From: Tepidicella baoligensis | GTDB lineage: Bacteria; Pseudomonadota; Gammaproteobacteria; Burkholderiales; Burkholderiaceae_C | Assembly (NCBI RefSeq): GCF_013432195.1 | Contig: NZ_JACCDB010000001.1 | Location: 335,679-399,678 of the forward strand | Length of the DNA stretch: 64,000 nt | Direction: 5' to 3' | In this document: positions 46,735-55,881 of the stretch, one piece after another | Layout of the letters: every line of letters starts with the position of its first letter | Numbering within the stretch: the first letter of the stretch is position 1 | Program-made: the position numbers and the translations under genes | Notes under the pieces: model-generated | Seen by the model: only the letters and a program-made list of their open reading frames with translations | Told to the model about the DNA's origin: nothing | Databases searched by the model: none

Positions 46735-47573
46735 GGTCCGCTCGCTGCGGCAGCCTGGGTCATCGACTCCACTTTGAACGCCCCGAGCAGATCACGGGCA
46801 GCCCGGCTCAACAGCACGGTATCCACCCCCACCGCCACGAACAAAGCCCCTGCCGCCAGATAGCGCCGGGCCAGCGCACGGTCGCTGGCCAGAATGCCGG
46901 CCGCCTTTCCCGCCGCACGGATGCGTGCAATCCCGTCCAGGATGGCGGCCTGCACCTCGGGATGCCCCGGGTCGCCGACATGCCCCATGCTGGCACTCAG
47001 GTCCGCCGGGCCGATGAACACGCCATCCACACCGGGCGTCGCGGCAATCGCGTCGAGGTTGCGCATGGCTTCGACCGTCTCGGCCTGCAGCAGCACGCAG
47101 ACCTGGGCATTGGCTTCCTTCACGTAGTTGGGGTAGGCCTGCCATCGCGAGGAGCGGGCCAGGGCGCTGCCCATGCCGCGCACCCCTTCGGGCGGGTACT
47201 TGGCGGCGGCCACCACCTGGGCGGCCTGTTCGCGCGTGTCCACCATGGGCACGAGCAGCGTCTGCACGCCAATGTCCAGGTACTGCTTGATGAGCGTGGT
47301 GCCCACATCGCCCGTGCCGATAGGTACACGTACCACGGCGTGCGACGCGGCCTGGCCGGGTGGCAGCGCGGTGCTGGCGCTGGCCACAGCCTGCAGTTGG
47401 CCGAGCGTGCTGCGCACATCATTGGGGGCGTGTTCACCGTCGATGAGCAGCCAGTCGTAGCCGACACCAGCCAGCAGCTCGGCGCTGTAGCGGTCGGCCA
47501 GGCCCAGCCATAGGCCGATCTGGGGTTGTTGGGCGCGCAGGGCGTCGCGGAAGGTATTGGTCGGGACTTGCAT
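46725..47573 (-). CDS. hpaI: 4-hydroxy-2-oxoheptanedioate aldolase
   Basis: HpaI is a class II (metal) pyruvate aldolase that cleaves 4-hydroxy-2-oxoheptanedioate to pyruvate and succinic semialdehyde. The 282-residue product has the family segments [57 protein letters not shown] and [16 protein letters not shown]. It is the last gene of the leftward hpa operon and ends against the convergent SulP gene. Confidence 0.94.
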   Translation of the reverse strand: MQVPTNTFRDALRAQQPQIGLWLGLADRYSAELLAGVGYDWLLIDGEHAPNDVRSTLGQLQAVASASTALPPGQAASHAVVRVPIGTGDVGTTLIKQYLDIGVQTLLVPMVDTREQAAQVVAAAKYPPEGVRGMGSALARSSRWQAYPNYVKEANAQVCVLLQAETVEAMRNLDAIAATPGVDGVFIGPADLSASMGHVGDPGHPEVQAAILDGIARIRAAGKAAGILASDRALARRYLAAGALFVAVGVDTVLLSRAARDLLGAFKVESMTQAAAASGPYG

Positions 47574-47618
47574 CGGCCGCCGTCGAGTGGAGTGGATGGA
47601 TCGAGTGAATGGATCGCG

Positions 47619-48626
47619 TCAAACCGGGTACAGGCCCCGCGTCTGTGCCATCAGCCGTGTGAGGCCGAGCAGCGCGTCGATGTTCGGCGTGGACAGCTGC
47701 AGGTGCTGGCCGATGTCGCGCACCGCGCCTACGAGCGCGTCCAGTTCGATGGCGCGCCCGGCTTCCACGTCTTGCAGCATGGAGGTCTTGAACGCGCCCA
47801 GCTTGCGCGTAACGGCATGGCGGTCTTCGGGGCTCTGATCGATGGCGCAGCCGATGCGTGCACCAATGGCCTGGGCCTCGCGCATGACGGCGCTGATGTA
47901 ATCACGCACCAGCGGGTCGTCGAGGATGCGGTCGCAGGTGGCACCGGTGAGCGCCGACACGGGGTTCATGGTCATGTTGCCCCAGAGCTTATACCAGACG
48001 TCACGCTGGATGCGTTCCGACACGGTGACGGCAAAACCGGCCTGTTCCAGCAGGGCCGCCAATGCCTGGATACGTGGACCGACGCCCCCTGCCGGTTCGC
48101 CGATGATGAGCCCGTTGCCATGGATGTGGCGCACGTGTCCGGGACCCGGCGTGCTGCTGCTGAGATGCACCACGCAGCCGACCACGCGGGTGGCGGGCAG
48201 TGCAGCGGCGAGCGCGCCGTCCGGGTCGACGCTGGGCAGATGCAGGCCATCACACGAGCCGCCCAGGCCGTGGAAGAACCACCACGGCACACCGTTCATG
48301 GCGACGAGCACCCGGCCTTCGGGGGCCAGCAGCGCACGCACGGCGGGCACCACGTCCTTCACGGCAGGGCTTTTCACGGCCAGCACCACCAGGTCTTGCG
48401 GGCCCAGGCTGACGGGGTCGTCGCTGGCGTGTACCTGCACGGCACGTGTACCCTGTACGCTACTGAGCAGCAAGCCTTGGCTGCGCAATGACTGCAGGGT
48501 GGCGCCGCGCGCCAGCACGCTCACGCGCACATGGGGCAGCTGACTCAGCCAGGCGGCAAACAGGCCACCAATGGCGCCCGCGCCGACAATGGCCACGCGC
48601 AGGGGGGTGGAGGCTGTTGCGGTCAT
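47619..48626 (-). CDS. Ketopantoate reductase-family dehydrogenase within the hpa operon
   Basis: The 335-residue protein has the NAD(P)-binding LRVAIVGAGAIGGLFAAWL start, VLAVKSPAVKDVV, VAMNGVPWWFFHG and the DVWYKLWGNMTMNPVSALTG segment with its lysine. It resembles PanE but is co-directional with hpa genes and overlaps a class II aldolase by 4 nt. A true panE is present at 38444, so this copy may reduce another 2-oxo acid, for example one made by the adjacent aldolase. That is inference. Confidence 0.85.
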   Translation of the reverse strand: MTATASTPLRVAIVGAGAIGGLFAAWLSQLPHVRVSVLARGATLQSLRSQGLLLSSVQGTRAVQVHASDDPVSLGPQDLVVLAVKSPAVKDVVPAVRALLAPEGRVLVAMNGVPWWFFHGLGGSCDGLHLPSVDPDGALAAALPATRVVGCVVHLSSSTPGPGHVRHIHGNGLIIGEPAGGVGPRIQALAALLEQAGFAVTVSERIQRDVWYKLWGNMTMNPVSALTGATCDRILDDPLVRDYISAVMREAQAIGARIGCAIDQSPEDRHAVTRKLGAFKTSMLQDVEAGRAIELDALVGAVRDIGQHLQLSTPNIDALLGLTRLMAQTRGLYPV

Positions 48627-49384
48627 ACGGCGTAGCCGGGGTTGACCCGGTCGATGAGCCTTTGCATCGCCGCGAAGGAGTCTTCACCAGCACCGAAGTT
48701 CGGGTTGAAGTTGAGGGAGTCGCGCACGCACTTTTCCAGCACCGGCACAGGAATGGGACGCAACGGCCCCAGCGCCTGGGATGCCACCTGCACTTCGCAG
48801 GCGCGTTGCACCAGCCATATCAGGTTGAAGGCTTGCGCCAGCGTGCGGCCAATGACCACCGGGCCATGGTTGCGCAGCAGCAGCACGGGCTTGCCGCCAG
48901 CGCTGGCCAGAATGCGCTGACCTTCGTCCAGGTGCACGGTGATGCCCTCGAACTCGTGGTAGGCCACCTGGTCCCACAGTTGCGCGGCGTAGAAGTTGGT
49001 GTAGGACAGGCCCTCTTGCGTGCAGCACACGGCCAGCGTGGGCGTGGTGTGCACGTGCATCACGCAGTGGGCTTCGGGCATGGCTGCGTGGATGGCGCCG
49101 TGGAAGGTGAAGCCGGCCGGGTTGATGGGCCAGTCAGAGTGGCCGACGATGTGGCCCTCGATGTCCACTTTCACCAGGTTGGAGGCGGTGACTTCGCTGT
49201 AGTGCAGACCGAAGGGGTTGATGAGGAAGTGCGGTTCGGCGCCCGGCACGCGCAGCGAGATGTGGTTGTAAATCAGTTCCGCCCAACCCAGGTGAGCAAA
49301 GATGCGATAAGTAGCGGCGAGCTTGACGCGGGCGTCCCACTCCTCGGGGCTGAAGCGGGCTGGGCGGATGTAAGGGGATTCCAT
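48623..49384 (-). CDS. Class II aldolase/adducin-family protein within the hpa operon
   Basis: The 253-residue protein has the zinc-dependent class II aldolase/adducin fold (as in fuculose phosphate aldolase). It shows HLGWAELIYNHISLRVPG, the glutamate/histidine region HVHTTPTLAV and LLLRNHGPVVIG. Many members act on non-phosphorylated 4-hydroxy-2-oxo acids. It starts 32 nt after hpaH and is coupled to the PanE-like gene, an arrangement not part of the minimal hpa pathway. It may be a side branch or a second aldolase. Confidence 0.87.
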   Translation of the reverse strand: MESPYIRPARFSPEEWDARVKLAATYRIFAHLGWAELIYNHISLRVPGAEPHFLINPFGLHYSEVTASNLVKVDIEGHIVGHSDWPINPAGFTFHGAIHAAMPEAHCVMHVHTTPTLAVCCTQEGLSYTNFYAAQLWDQVAYHEFEGITVHLDEGQRILASAGGKPVLLLRNHGPVVIGRTLAQAFNLIWLVQRACEVQVASQALGPLRPIPVPVLEKCVRDSLNFNPNFGAGEDSFAAMQRLIDRVNPGYAV

Positions 49385-49416
49385 GGGGTTCGTCTCCGGC
49401 GTGTGGCGGGGTGGTC

Positions 49417-50232
49417 TCAGACGAAGCGGAACTGCAGGCGGCCGAGCGGTCCGTAGTCAGCGTCGAACAGGTCGCCTGCGCGTGCGGCCACGGGGCGCGT
49501 GAACGAGCCCGCCAGCACGATCTGCCCAGCTTCCAGCCGTTCGCCCCAGGGGGCCAGCTTGTTGGCCAGCCAGGCTATGCCGATGGCCGGATCGCCCTGG
49601 ACACCTGCGGCCAGCCCGGTTTCTTCCACCACGCCATTGTGGCGCAGGATAGCACCGCACCAGGGCAGATCGAGTTCGCGCGGTGCGGCACGGCCCGCAC
49701 CCACCACGATGCCGGCATTGGCCGCGTTGTCGCTGATGGTGTCGAACACCTTGCGCATGACCTGGGTGTGGCGGTCGAACTGCTCGATGCGCGCGTCGAT
49801 GATCTCGATGGCGGGAGTGACGTATTCGGTGGCATCCAGCACCTGTTCCACGGTCACGTGGGGGCCCTGCAGCGGCGCCTTGAGCACGAAGGCCAGCTCC
49901 ACCTCCACGCGGGGCTTGAGGAAGCGGCTGGTGGGGATATCGAGCACCTGCCCGGGGGTGCAGGTGTAGCGCATGTCGTCGAGCAGGGTGCCGTAGTCGG
50001 GCTCGTCGATCTGGCTGGCCTGCTGCATGGCGCGCGAGGTCAGCCCGATTTTGTGGCCGATGACATGTCTGCCTTCGGCCAGTTGCAGCGCCACCCAGGC
50101 GCGGCTGATGCGGTAGCCGTCTTCCAGCGTCATGCCGGGGAAGCGCTTGGAGAAGTGCTCGACCTGCACGCGGGTCTTCTGGCTCTGGTGCAGTTCGGCT
50201 GCGAGCTCCTGGATCTGTGCGTCGGACAGCAT
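49417..50232 (-). CDS. hpaH: 2-oxo-hept-3-ene-1,7-dioate hydratase
   Basis: HpaH hydrates 2-oxohept-3-enedioate to the 4-hydroxy acid split by HpaI. The 271-residue product is of the HpaH/MhpD type in the FAH superfamily. It has the [23 protein letters not shown] and [10 protein letters not shown] segments with the glutamate ligands, and LGRLQFRF near the end. It lies 5 nt from hpaF on the same strand. Confidence 0.95.
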   Translation of the reverse strand: MLSDAQIQELAAELHQSQKTRVQVEHFSKRFPGMTLEDGYRISRAWVALQLAEGRHVIGHKIGLTSRAMQQASQIDEPDYGTLLDDMRYTCTPGQVLDIPTSRFLKPRVEVELAFVLKAPLQGPHVTVEQVLDATEYVTPAIEIIDARIEQFDRHTQVMRKVFDTISDNAANAGIVVGAGRAAPRELDLPWCGAILRHNGVVEETGLAAGVQGDPAIGIAWLANKLAPWGERLEAGQIVLAGSFTRPVAARAGDLFDADYGPLGRLQFRFV

Positions 50233-50237
50233 GGGGG

Positions 50238-50672
50238 TCAGGCCTTGGGATTGAAAAGAGGGTGGAGGTTGCTGTGCTTGGCGTCGAAGACTTCCTGGCC
50301 TTCGTCGATCTGCAGGGTGACGCCGATGTGGCGCCGCGAGAACAGCGGCTGGAAATGCGCCTTGGTGGCCATGAGCAGGGCATCCCCCAGTTTGCGGTGC
50401 GTGGTGGCGCTGCGGCCCCGGCCCATGCGCAGGTTGAGGTACACGAAGGCGTAGTCACCATCACCGCCCACTGCCCGTCCCGCTGCGCCTCCGTCGGCCA
50501 CGGCGTAGTGGGCAGCGGGGTAGGCCAGCACGCGCGTGCCGCCAGCGGGAAAGACCTGACGGTCGTCCTCGTCGCGCACGGCGAGCATGGTGTTGGCCAG
50601 GGTGCGGCACAGCGCGCCTATGTCAGTCTCGGCGTCGAGCTGGCCGGTGTAGAGGATGACGAGGTGTGGCAT
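50238..50672 (-). CDS. hpaF: 5-carboxymethyl-2-hydroxymuconate Delta-isomerase
   Basis: HpaF (HpcD/CHMI) is a tautomerase-fold enzyme isomerising 5-carboxymethyl-2-hydroxymuconate. The 144-residue product starts [12 protein letters not shown], so Pro2 becomes the catalytic N-terminal proline. The segment [15 protein letters not shown] is typical. It is 14 nt downstream of hpaD. The start at 50672 is set by the proline requirement; longer readings are not supported. Confidence 0.93.
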   Translation of the reverse strand: MPHLVILYTGQLDAETDIGALCRTLANTMLAVRDEDDRQVFPAGGTRVLAYPAAHYAVADGGAAGRAVGGDGDYAFVYLNLRMGRGRSATTHRKLGDALLMATKAHFQPLFSRRHIGVTLQIDEGQEVFDAKHSNLHPLFNPKA

Positions 50673-50686
50673 GGCGACTTGTGCCT

Positions 50687-51613
50687 TCAAAGCCGTGTGG
50701 CGACCGAGGTGTAACCGTCGGCCCGGGAAGCCTGAGCCGCAGGAATGGCACGGCCGGTCACTGGCGTCACGGGGAACACGGCGTTGATCTGCCCCGTGCC
50801 CGAAGCGCCGAAGTACGGCGTGATCACATCGGCGCGGCCTTCGTACTCGCTCCAGCCCAGCACGCCCAGCATCATGGCGGTATCGTGCATGAAGCCTTCG
50901 CCGTGGCCCTTGCTGGCGTACTCGGGCAGCATTTCGCAAAAGTCTCTCCACTGGCCTTGCTGCCACATCTCCACCACGCGGCGGTCGAGCTGTTCCAGGA
51001 AAGGGCTCCAGATCTTGAAGGCGTATTCCGGCGCCAGGCCGTTTTGCGCGAAGCGGTGGCTCAACGAGCCGCTGGCCAGGAAGGCCACGGTGCCGTCGTA
51101 GTGCTCCTCCACCGCCTTGCGCATGGCCCAGCCCAGGCGCGCGCTGTCGTTCAGGTAATGCACGGTACACAGGGCCGACACGGAGACCGCCTTGAAGTGC
51201 TGGTCCTCATTCATGTAGCGCATGGGCACCAGCGTGCCGTATTCGGGGTCGAGCGTGGTGGCGTGGTGGGCCAGCGTTTCGACCTGATGCTCGTTGCACA
51301 CCTGGGCCAGCAGTTGCCCCAACTCCGGGTTGCCGGGAATGGCAAAAGGCATGTTGCTGATGAAGTGCGGCAGCTCGTTGCTGGTGTAGGTGCCCTGCCA
51401 GCTGGGGGCGCAGTTGATGTGGTAGTTGGCGTTGACCAGCCAGTGCGTGTCGAACACGACGATGGTGTCCACACCCAGTGCCTTGCAGCGGTGCGCGATT
51501 TCCTTGTGCCCGTCGATGGCGTCTTGGCGCGTGCCCTTGCGCGGGCCGTCCAGCTCGCTCAAGTACATCGACGGCACGTGGGTGATCTTGCCGACCAGTG
51601 CGACTTTGCCCAT
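50687..51613 (-). CDS. hpaD: 3,4-dihydroxyphenylacetate 2,3-dioxygenase
   Basis: HpaD (HpcB) opens the ring of homoprotocatechuate. The 308-residue product is a class III (LigB-type) extradiol enzyme, with iron-ligand histidines in KITHVPSMY and FDTHWLVN, and a HATTLDPEYGTLVPM segment. Glutamate and other active-site residues are present (SGSLSHRFAQ). AGGAGA precedes the ATG. Longer frames upstream are antisense to hpaE or continue across its end and are rejected. Confidence 0.95.
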   Translation of the reverse strand: MGKVALVGKITHVPSMYLSELDGPRKGTRQDAIDGHKEIAHRCKALGVDTIVVFDTHWLVNANYHINCAPSWQGTYTSNELPHFISNMPFAIPGNPELGQLLAQVCNEHQVETLAHHATTLDPEYGTLVPMRYMNEDQHFKAVSVSALCTVHYLNDSARLGWAMRKAVEEHYDGTVAFLASGSLSHRFAQNGLAPEYAFKIWSPFLEQLDRRVVEMWQQGQWRDFCEMLPEYASKGHGEGFMHDTAMMLGVLGWSEYEGRADVITPYFGASGTGQINAVFPVTPVTGRAIPAAQASRADGYTSVATRL

Positions 51614-51648
51614 GCTGTGTGTCTCCTGTGGTTGATGTATGGTGAACC

Positions 51649-53118
51649 TCAAACGCCCCAGCGCGGGATGTGGTGGCGTCCCATGGACACCGCTACGTTC
51701 TTGGGCTCCAGGAACACCTCGTAACTCCAGGTGCCACCTTCGCGTCCCACCCCACTGGCCTTGGTGCCACCGAAAGGCTGGCGCAAGTCGCGCACGTTCT
51801 GGCTGTTGACGAAGCACATCCCCGCCTCGATGGCCGCCGCCACGCGGTGCGCACGGCCGATGTTCTCGGTCCACACGTAGCTCGACAGACCGTACTGGGT
51901 GTCGTTGGCCAGTTCGATCGCATGCGCTTCGTCCCGGAAAGGAATCAGGCAGGCCACGGGGCCGAAGATCTCTTCCTGGGCAATGCGCATGCGGTTGTCC
52001 ACGTCGGCAAACACCGTGGGCCACACGTAGTTGCCTTGCGCCACATGCGCGGGCAACTCGGGCGCGTAGGACGGACGGTCCAGCCCGCCGCACAACAGCG
52101 TGGCGCCTTCCTTCGGGCCCAGCTCGATGTAGCTGCGCACCTTGGCCAGGTGGCTCTGACTGATCATCGGGCCGACGATGGTTTTTTCATCGAGCGGGTC
52201 GCCGACCACGATGCGTCTGGCACGCTCGGCGAAGCTGGCTGCGAAGTCGGCGTAGATGCTCTGCTGCACCAGAATCCGGCTGCCCGCTGTGCAACGCTCG
52301 CCGTTGTTACTGAAGATCATGAACACCGCCGCGTCGAGCGCGCGGTCCAGGTCGGCGTCGTCGAAGATCACGAAGGGGCTCTTGCCGCCCAGCTCCATGC
52401 TGAACTTCTTGAGGCCTGCCGCGCGCACGATGCGGTTGCCCGTGGCGGTGGAGCCGGTGAAGCTGATGGCCCGCACATCCGGGTGCGCCACGAGCGGCTC
52501 GCCGGCTTCCTGGCCATACCCGTGCACGATGTTGAGCACCCCGGCGGGTATGCCTGCCTCCAATGCCAGCTCGCCCAGGCGTGCCGCAGTCAGGGGGCTG
52601 AGTTCGCTCATCTTCAGCACCGCCGTGTTGCCAAAGGCCAGGCAGGGCGCAACCTTCCAAGTGGCAGTCATGAAGGGCACGTTCCACGGGCTGATGAGCG
52701 CGCACACGCCCACCGGGTGAAAGAGCGTGTAGTTCAGGTGCGTGGGTGTGGGGTAGGTGTGCCCATCCACACGGGTACACATTTCAGCAAAGTAGTAGAA
52801 ATTGTCAGCAGCCCGAGGAACCAGTTGCTTGCCAGTCTGACTGATGACCTGCCCGCAGTCTTTGGTTTCGGTCTGCGCCAGTTCTGGCACGTGTTTGGCG
52901 ATCAGATCGCCAAGGTTGCGAATCAACTTGGCACGCTCTGCTGCCGGTTGGCTGGCCCAGGCGGGAAACGCCGCCTTCGCCGCGGCCACGGCCGCGTTGA
53001 TTTCCGCTTCACCTCCCCTGGCGACTTCGGCGAGCACCTCCTGCGTGGCGGGGTTGATGGTCTCGAAATAGCGGGTGCCGGTTACGCTCTGTCCGTTGAT
53101 CAGATGATCGATGCGCAT
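51649..53118 (-). CDS. hpaE: 5-carboxymethyl-2-hydroxymuconate semialdehyde dehydrogenase
   Basis: HpaE (HpcC) oxidises the ring-cleavage semialdehyde with NAD+. The 489-residue aldehyde dehydrogenase has ALISPWNVPFM, FTGSTATGNRI, the catalytic glutamate in SMELGGKSP and the catalytic cysteine in NNGERCTAGSR. AGGAGCAAAC precedes the start at 53118. It stands second to fourth in the operon, after the hpaG pair. Confidence 0.96.
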   Translation of the reverse strand: MRIDHLINGQSVTGTRYFETINPATQEVLAEVARGGEAEINAAVAAAKAAFPAWASQPAAERAKLIRNLGDLIAKHVPELAQTETKDCGQVISQTGKQLVPRAADNFYYFAEMCTRVDGHTYPTPTHLNYTLFHPVGVCALISPWNVPFMTATWKVAPCLAFGNTAVLKMSELSPLTAARLGELALEAGIPAGVLNIVHGYGQEAGEPLVAHPDVRAISFTGSTATGNRIVRAAGLKKFSMELGGKSPFVIFDDADLDRALDAAVFMIFSNNGERCTAGSRILVQQSIYADFAASFAERARRIVVGDPLDEKTIVGPMISQSHLAKVRSYIELGPKEGATLLCGGLDRPSYAPELPAHVAQGNYVWPTVFADVDNRMRIAQEEIFGPVACLIPFRDEAHAIELANDTQYGLSSYVWTENIGRAHRVAAAIEAGMCFVNSQNVRDLRQPFGGTKASGVGREGGTWSYEVFLEPKNVAVSMGRHHIPRWGV

Positions 53119-53139
53119 GTTTGCTCCTATGGAATGCTT

Positions 53140-53907
53140 TCAGCGACCGAACACGTCGTCGCCCACGATGGTGTTGACGAGGCGGCCGATGCCTTCGATT
53201 TCGGTGACGACCTCGTCGCCCACGTTCACGTTCACCACCCCTTCGGGCGTGCCGGTCAGAATCACGTCACCGGCCTGCAAGGTCATGAAGCCGCTGAGGT
53301 ATTCGATCAGCGCCGGGATGTCGTTGACCATGTTGGCGGTGGTGCCCTCCTGGGTCACCTTGCCGTTGACCAGGGTGCGCAATCTCAGCTTGTGTGGGTT
53401 GGGAACATCCTCCGCATCCACGAACCAGGGGCCGAGCACGGTGCCGCCGTCGCGGTTTTTCACGCGCAGGTTGGGACGGTACCAATTCTCCAGGTAGTCT
53501 CGGATGGCGTAGTCGTTGCACACGGTATAACCGGCCACGTGCTGCATCGCCTCAGCGGCTTTCACGCGCTGGGCGGTCTTGCCGATCACCACCGCGAGTT
53601 CGCACTCATAGTGCATGAAGTTCACACCGTGGGGTCGTCGCGTCTGCCCCCGGTGCCCGATGAGGCTGCCGGGCCCCTTCAGGAACACCAGTGGCTCGTC
53701 CTGGGCCGTGACCGACAGCTCTGGGGACAGCTCCTTGAGGTGATCGGCGTAGTTCAGGCCCAGGGCGATGACGGTCCCGACGTCGAACGGGGGCAACCAG
53801 ACCACGGCCTCTTCCGAGACGATACGCCCATCGGTCAGCCGCAGGTCTGCCCCATGCGGGGTGGCCGTGTGGAGAGCGCCTGCATAGGCCACGCGAGCGG
53901 TCTTCAT
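53140..53907 (-). CDS. hpaG2: HpaG C-terminal-type subunit (OHED decarboxylase/isomerase)
   Basis: The 255-residue FAH-superfamily protein corresponds to the half of bifunctional HpaG (HpcE) that decarboxylates and isomerises 5-oxopent-3-ene-1,2,5-tricarboxylate. It has ALGLNYADHLKEL, the metal glutamates in HYECELAVVIGK, GYTVCNDYAIRDYL and GDVILTGTPEGV. In E. coli the two halves are fused; here they are separate genes overlapping by 4 nt. The start at 53907 is preceded by the hpaG1 end. Confidence 0.92.
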   Translation of the reverse strand: MKTARVAYAGALHTATPHGADLRLTDGRIVSEEAVVWLPPFDVGTVIALGLNYADHLKELSPELSVTAQDEPLVFLKGPGSLIGHRGQTRRPHGVNFMHYECELAVVIGKTAQRVKAAEAMQHVAGYTVCNDYAIRDYLENWYRPNLRVKNRDGGTVLGPWFVDAEDVPNPHKLRLRTLVNGKVTQEGTTANMVNDIPALIEYLSGFMTLQAGDVILTGTPEGVVNVNVGDEVVTEIEGIGRLVNTIVGDDVFGR

Positions 53908-54602
53908 GTGTGGTTTCCCGGGTTCGCGCATTCGGCCACAAAGCGGTTGCGCAGGCATCCCACGCTTTCGATGTCGATCATCACATCCTGCCCCGCCTTC
54001 ACGCGGGGGGCACCGGCAGCCACGCCGGTCATCAGCACATCGCCGGGCTGCAGGGTCATGAAGTCGGTGACATCGACCAGCAGCTGGGCCACGTTGCGAA
54101 TGCGCTCGCCGGTCGTGGTCTCGTGCCGCAGTACGCCATCCACCATGACCCGCACGCGCAGGGCATCGGGACTCGGCACCCTGTGGCGCGGCACAGCATC
54201 AGGCCTGATCGGGCAGAAACCATCACGGGCCTTGAAACGCACAGAAGGCCGGTAGTAGCTGTCATGCGGCACGCTCACATCGTTGACCACGGTGTAGCCG
54301 GCCACATGCTCCAGGGCATCGTTCAACCTCAGTTTGCACGACGGGCGGCCAATGACCACCCCCAATGCAGCCCCCACCTCCAGCTCCGGTACCTCGGCCG
54401 GCACACACACCGCCGCCCCATCACCGACCAGCGTGTTGCGCGGCTTCAGGTACAACACCGGCGCCTGGGGGGCCGCTCGATAGGGTGACTGGTTCACCTG
54501 CTCACCCAGAGCGGCCAGTGCAGGCGCGTGATTGAACAGCACGCCGTACACCACCCCCGAGAGACGGTAGGGTGCCAACGGCATGGCGGGCAGAGCATGC
54601 AT
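53904..54602 (-). CDS. hpaG1: HpaG N-terminal-type subunit
   Basis: The 232-residue FAH-superfamily protein matches the other half of HpaG. It has LYLKPRNTLVGDG, the glutamate ligands near LEVGAALGVVIGR, GYTVVNDVSVPHDSYYRPS and GDVLMTGVAAGAP. It is the first gene of the leftward operon. A 16-bp palindrome lies 15 nt upstream of its start and is the likely HpaR operator. Confidence 0.92.
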   Translation of the reverse strand: MHALPAMPLAPYRLSGVVYGVLFNHAPALAALGEQVNQSPYRAAPQAPVLYLKPRNTLVGDGAAVCVPAEVPELEVGAALGVVIGRPSCKLRLNDALEHVAGYTVVNDVSVPHDSYYRPSVRFKARDGFCPIRPDAVPRHRVPSPDALRVRVMVDGVLRHETTTGERIRNVAQLLVDVTDFMTLQPGDVLMTGVAAGAPRVKAGQDVMIDIESVGCLRNRFVAECANPGNHT

Positions 54603-54617
54603 GAGAATTCCACAAAT

Positions 54618-54654
54618 TACTAATATATTAGTATTTTATGGGCACTTATATTAG
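54618..54654. promoter_or_regulatory. hpaR operator: HpaR operator: 16-bp palindrome plus repeated half-site
   Basis: TACTAATATATTAGTA (54618-54633) is a perfect 16-bp palindrome in the hpaG1-hpaR intergenic region. Its half TATATTAG (54624-54631) recurs at 54647-54654, 23 bp downstream, about two helical turns. MarR-family regulators bind such palindromes. The site is positioned to cover the promoter of the leftward operon. It is strikingly AT-rich against the local high GC. Confidence 0.75.
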
Positions 54655-54686
54655 CGAGTCAAGCCCCACCCCGTCCTTTCGTCGGA

Positions 54687-55160
54687 ATGCCCATGCCCGC
54701 CTCACCGTTCACGCATCGCAATCTACCCTTGCTGCTGTTGCAGGCTCGAGAAGCCGTGTTCGGGCGCTTTCGCCCCATCCTCAACGAGGCGGGCATCACC
54801 GAACAGCAGTGGCGCATCCTGCGTGCCCTGCTGGAACACGGCGCACTGGAGCCCCGACAGATCGGGGGCATCTGCTGCCTGTCCAGCCCCAGTCTCGCCG
54901 GCATCTTGGCACGTATGGAAGATCTGGACCTCATCCACCGGCAGCGGCTGCCGCACGACCAGCGGCGCGTGCTGGTGTCCGCCTCGGAGCAGGGCACGGC
55001 GCTGGCGCAGCGGCTGGCTCCGCGCATCGAGGCCACCTACCGCGAGTTGGAAGAAACGCTCGGTCCCGCCTTCACCGGCGAGGTCTATCGCCTGCTGGAC
55101 CGACTGATCCAACGGCTCGACCTTCCCGTCACACCACCCGCTCAGCCACCGGCCGGATAG
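54687..55160 (+). CDS. hpaR: MarR-family regulator of homoprotocatechuate degradation
   Basis: The 157-residue protein has the HpaR pattern: TEQQWRILRALLEHGALEPRQIGG, CCLSSPSLAGILARMEDLDLI and RQRLPHDQRRVLVS, the MarR winged helix and basic wing. HpaR represses meta-cleavage genes until 4-hydroxyphenylacetate or homoprotocatechuate binds. It is divergent from hpaG1. ATGs at 54687 and 54693 are both possible starts. Its last 19 nt overlap the convergent yggS. Confidence 0.92.
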   Translation: MPMPASPFTHRNLPLLLLQAREAVFGRFRPILNEAGITEQQWRILRALLEHGALEPRQIGGICCLSSPSLAGILARMEDLDLIHRQRLPHDQRRVLVSASEQGTALAQRLAPRIEATYRELEETLGPAFTGEVYRLLDRLIQRLDLPVTPPAQPPAG

Positions 55161-55849
55161 CTGCGTCGGCCAAAAATGGCGCTGCCGACCCGCACCATCG
55201 TGCTGCCGGCCGCGATGGCGGCCTCCAGATCGTCGCTCATGCCCATGGACAGCGTATCCACCCGCAGCCCCGCCGCCTGCAGCGCCCGGAACAGATCGGT
55301 GGCCCGGGCGAACACGGCTCGGGCGGAATCGAAGTCGGACGCGGGTTCGGGGATGCACATCAGCCCGCGCAGGCGCAAACGCGGCAGGGCCACCACCGCC
55401 TGCGCCAGGGCCAGCGCCTCCCCAGGCGCCACCCCGGACTTGTTCGCCCCCCCGTCGATGTTGACCTGGATGCACACCTGCAGGGGCGCCAACCCTGGCG
55501 GGCGCTGATCGCTCAGCCGCTGGGCGATCTTGAGCCGGTCCACGCTATGCACCCAGTCGAAGTGCTCGGCCACGGGCCGGGTCTTGTTGCTCTGCAGCGG
55601 CCCGATGCAATGCCACTCCAGGCCGGTCAGGCCGAGCCGGCGCGCCGCCTCGATCTTCTCCACGCCTTCCTGCACGTAGTTCTCGCCAAAGGCCCGCTGG
55701 CCGGCGGCATGCGCCTGCGCCACGGCGTCCACCCCGAAGGTTTTGGAGACGGCCAGCAACGACACGCTGCCCGGGTCACGCCCATACCGGCGGCAGGCTG
55801 CGGTCACCCGCTCACGCACCTGTTGGAGATTGGCTGAAATCGTTGCCAT
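55142..55849 (-). CDS. yggS: YggS-family PLP-binding protein
   Basis: The 235-residue protein is the pyridoxal phosphate homeostasis protein (PLPBP). The PLP lysine is K36 in LLAVSKTF, and FGENYVQE, WHCIGPLQSNK, MGMSDDLEAAI and RVGSAIFG are intact. It keeps PLP supply balanced and has no known enzyme activity. It is divergent from pilT with 32 nt between starts, the usual neighbourhood in betaproteobacteria. Confidence 0.96.
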   Translation of the reverse strand: MATISANLQQVRERVTAACRRYGRDPGSVSLLAVSKTFGVDAVAQAHAAGQRAFGENYVQEGVEKIEAARRLGLTGLEWHCIGPLQSNKTRPVAEHFDWVHSVDRLKIAQRLSDQRPPGLAPLQVCIQVNIDGGANKSGVAPGEALALAQAVVALPRLRLRGLMCIPEPASDFDSARAVFARATDLFRALQAAGLRVDTLSMGMSDDLEAAIAAGSTMVRVGSAIFGRRSYPAGG

Positions 55850-55852
55850 AAT
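55823..55852 (+). promoter_or_regulatory. Candidate promoter of pilTU
   Basis: TTGGAG (55823-55828) and CATAAT (55847-55852) are spaced by 18 bp, reaching into the 5' end of the divergent yggS. The pilT start lies 29 nt after the -10 box. Confidence 0.4.
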
Positions 55853-55881
55853 GAGACAATTGATCGAAATCGGAACACGGG

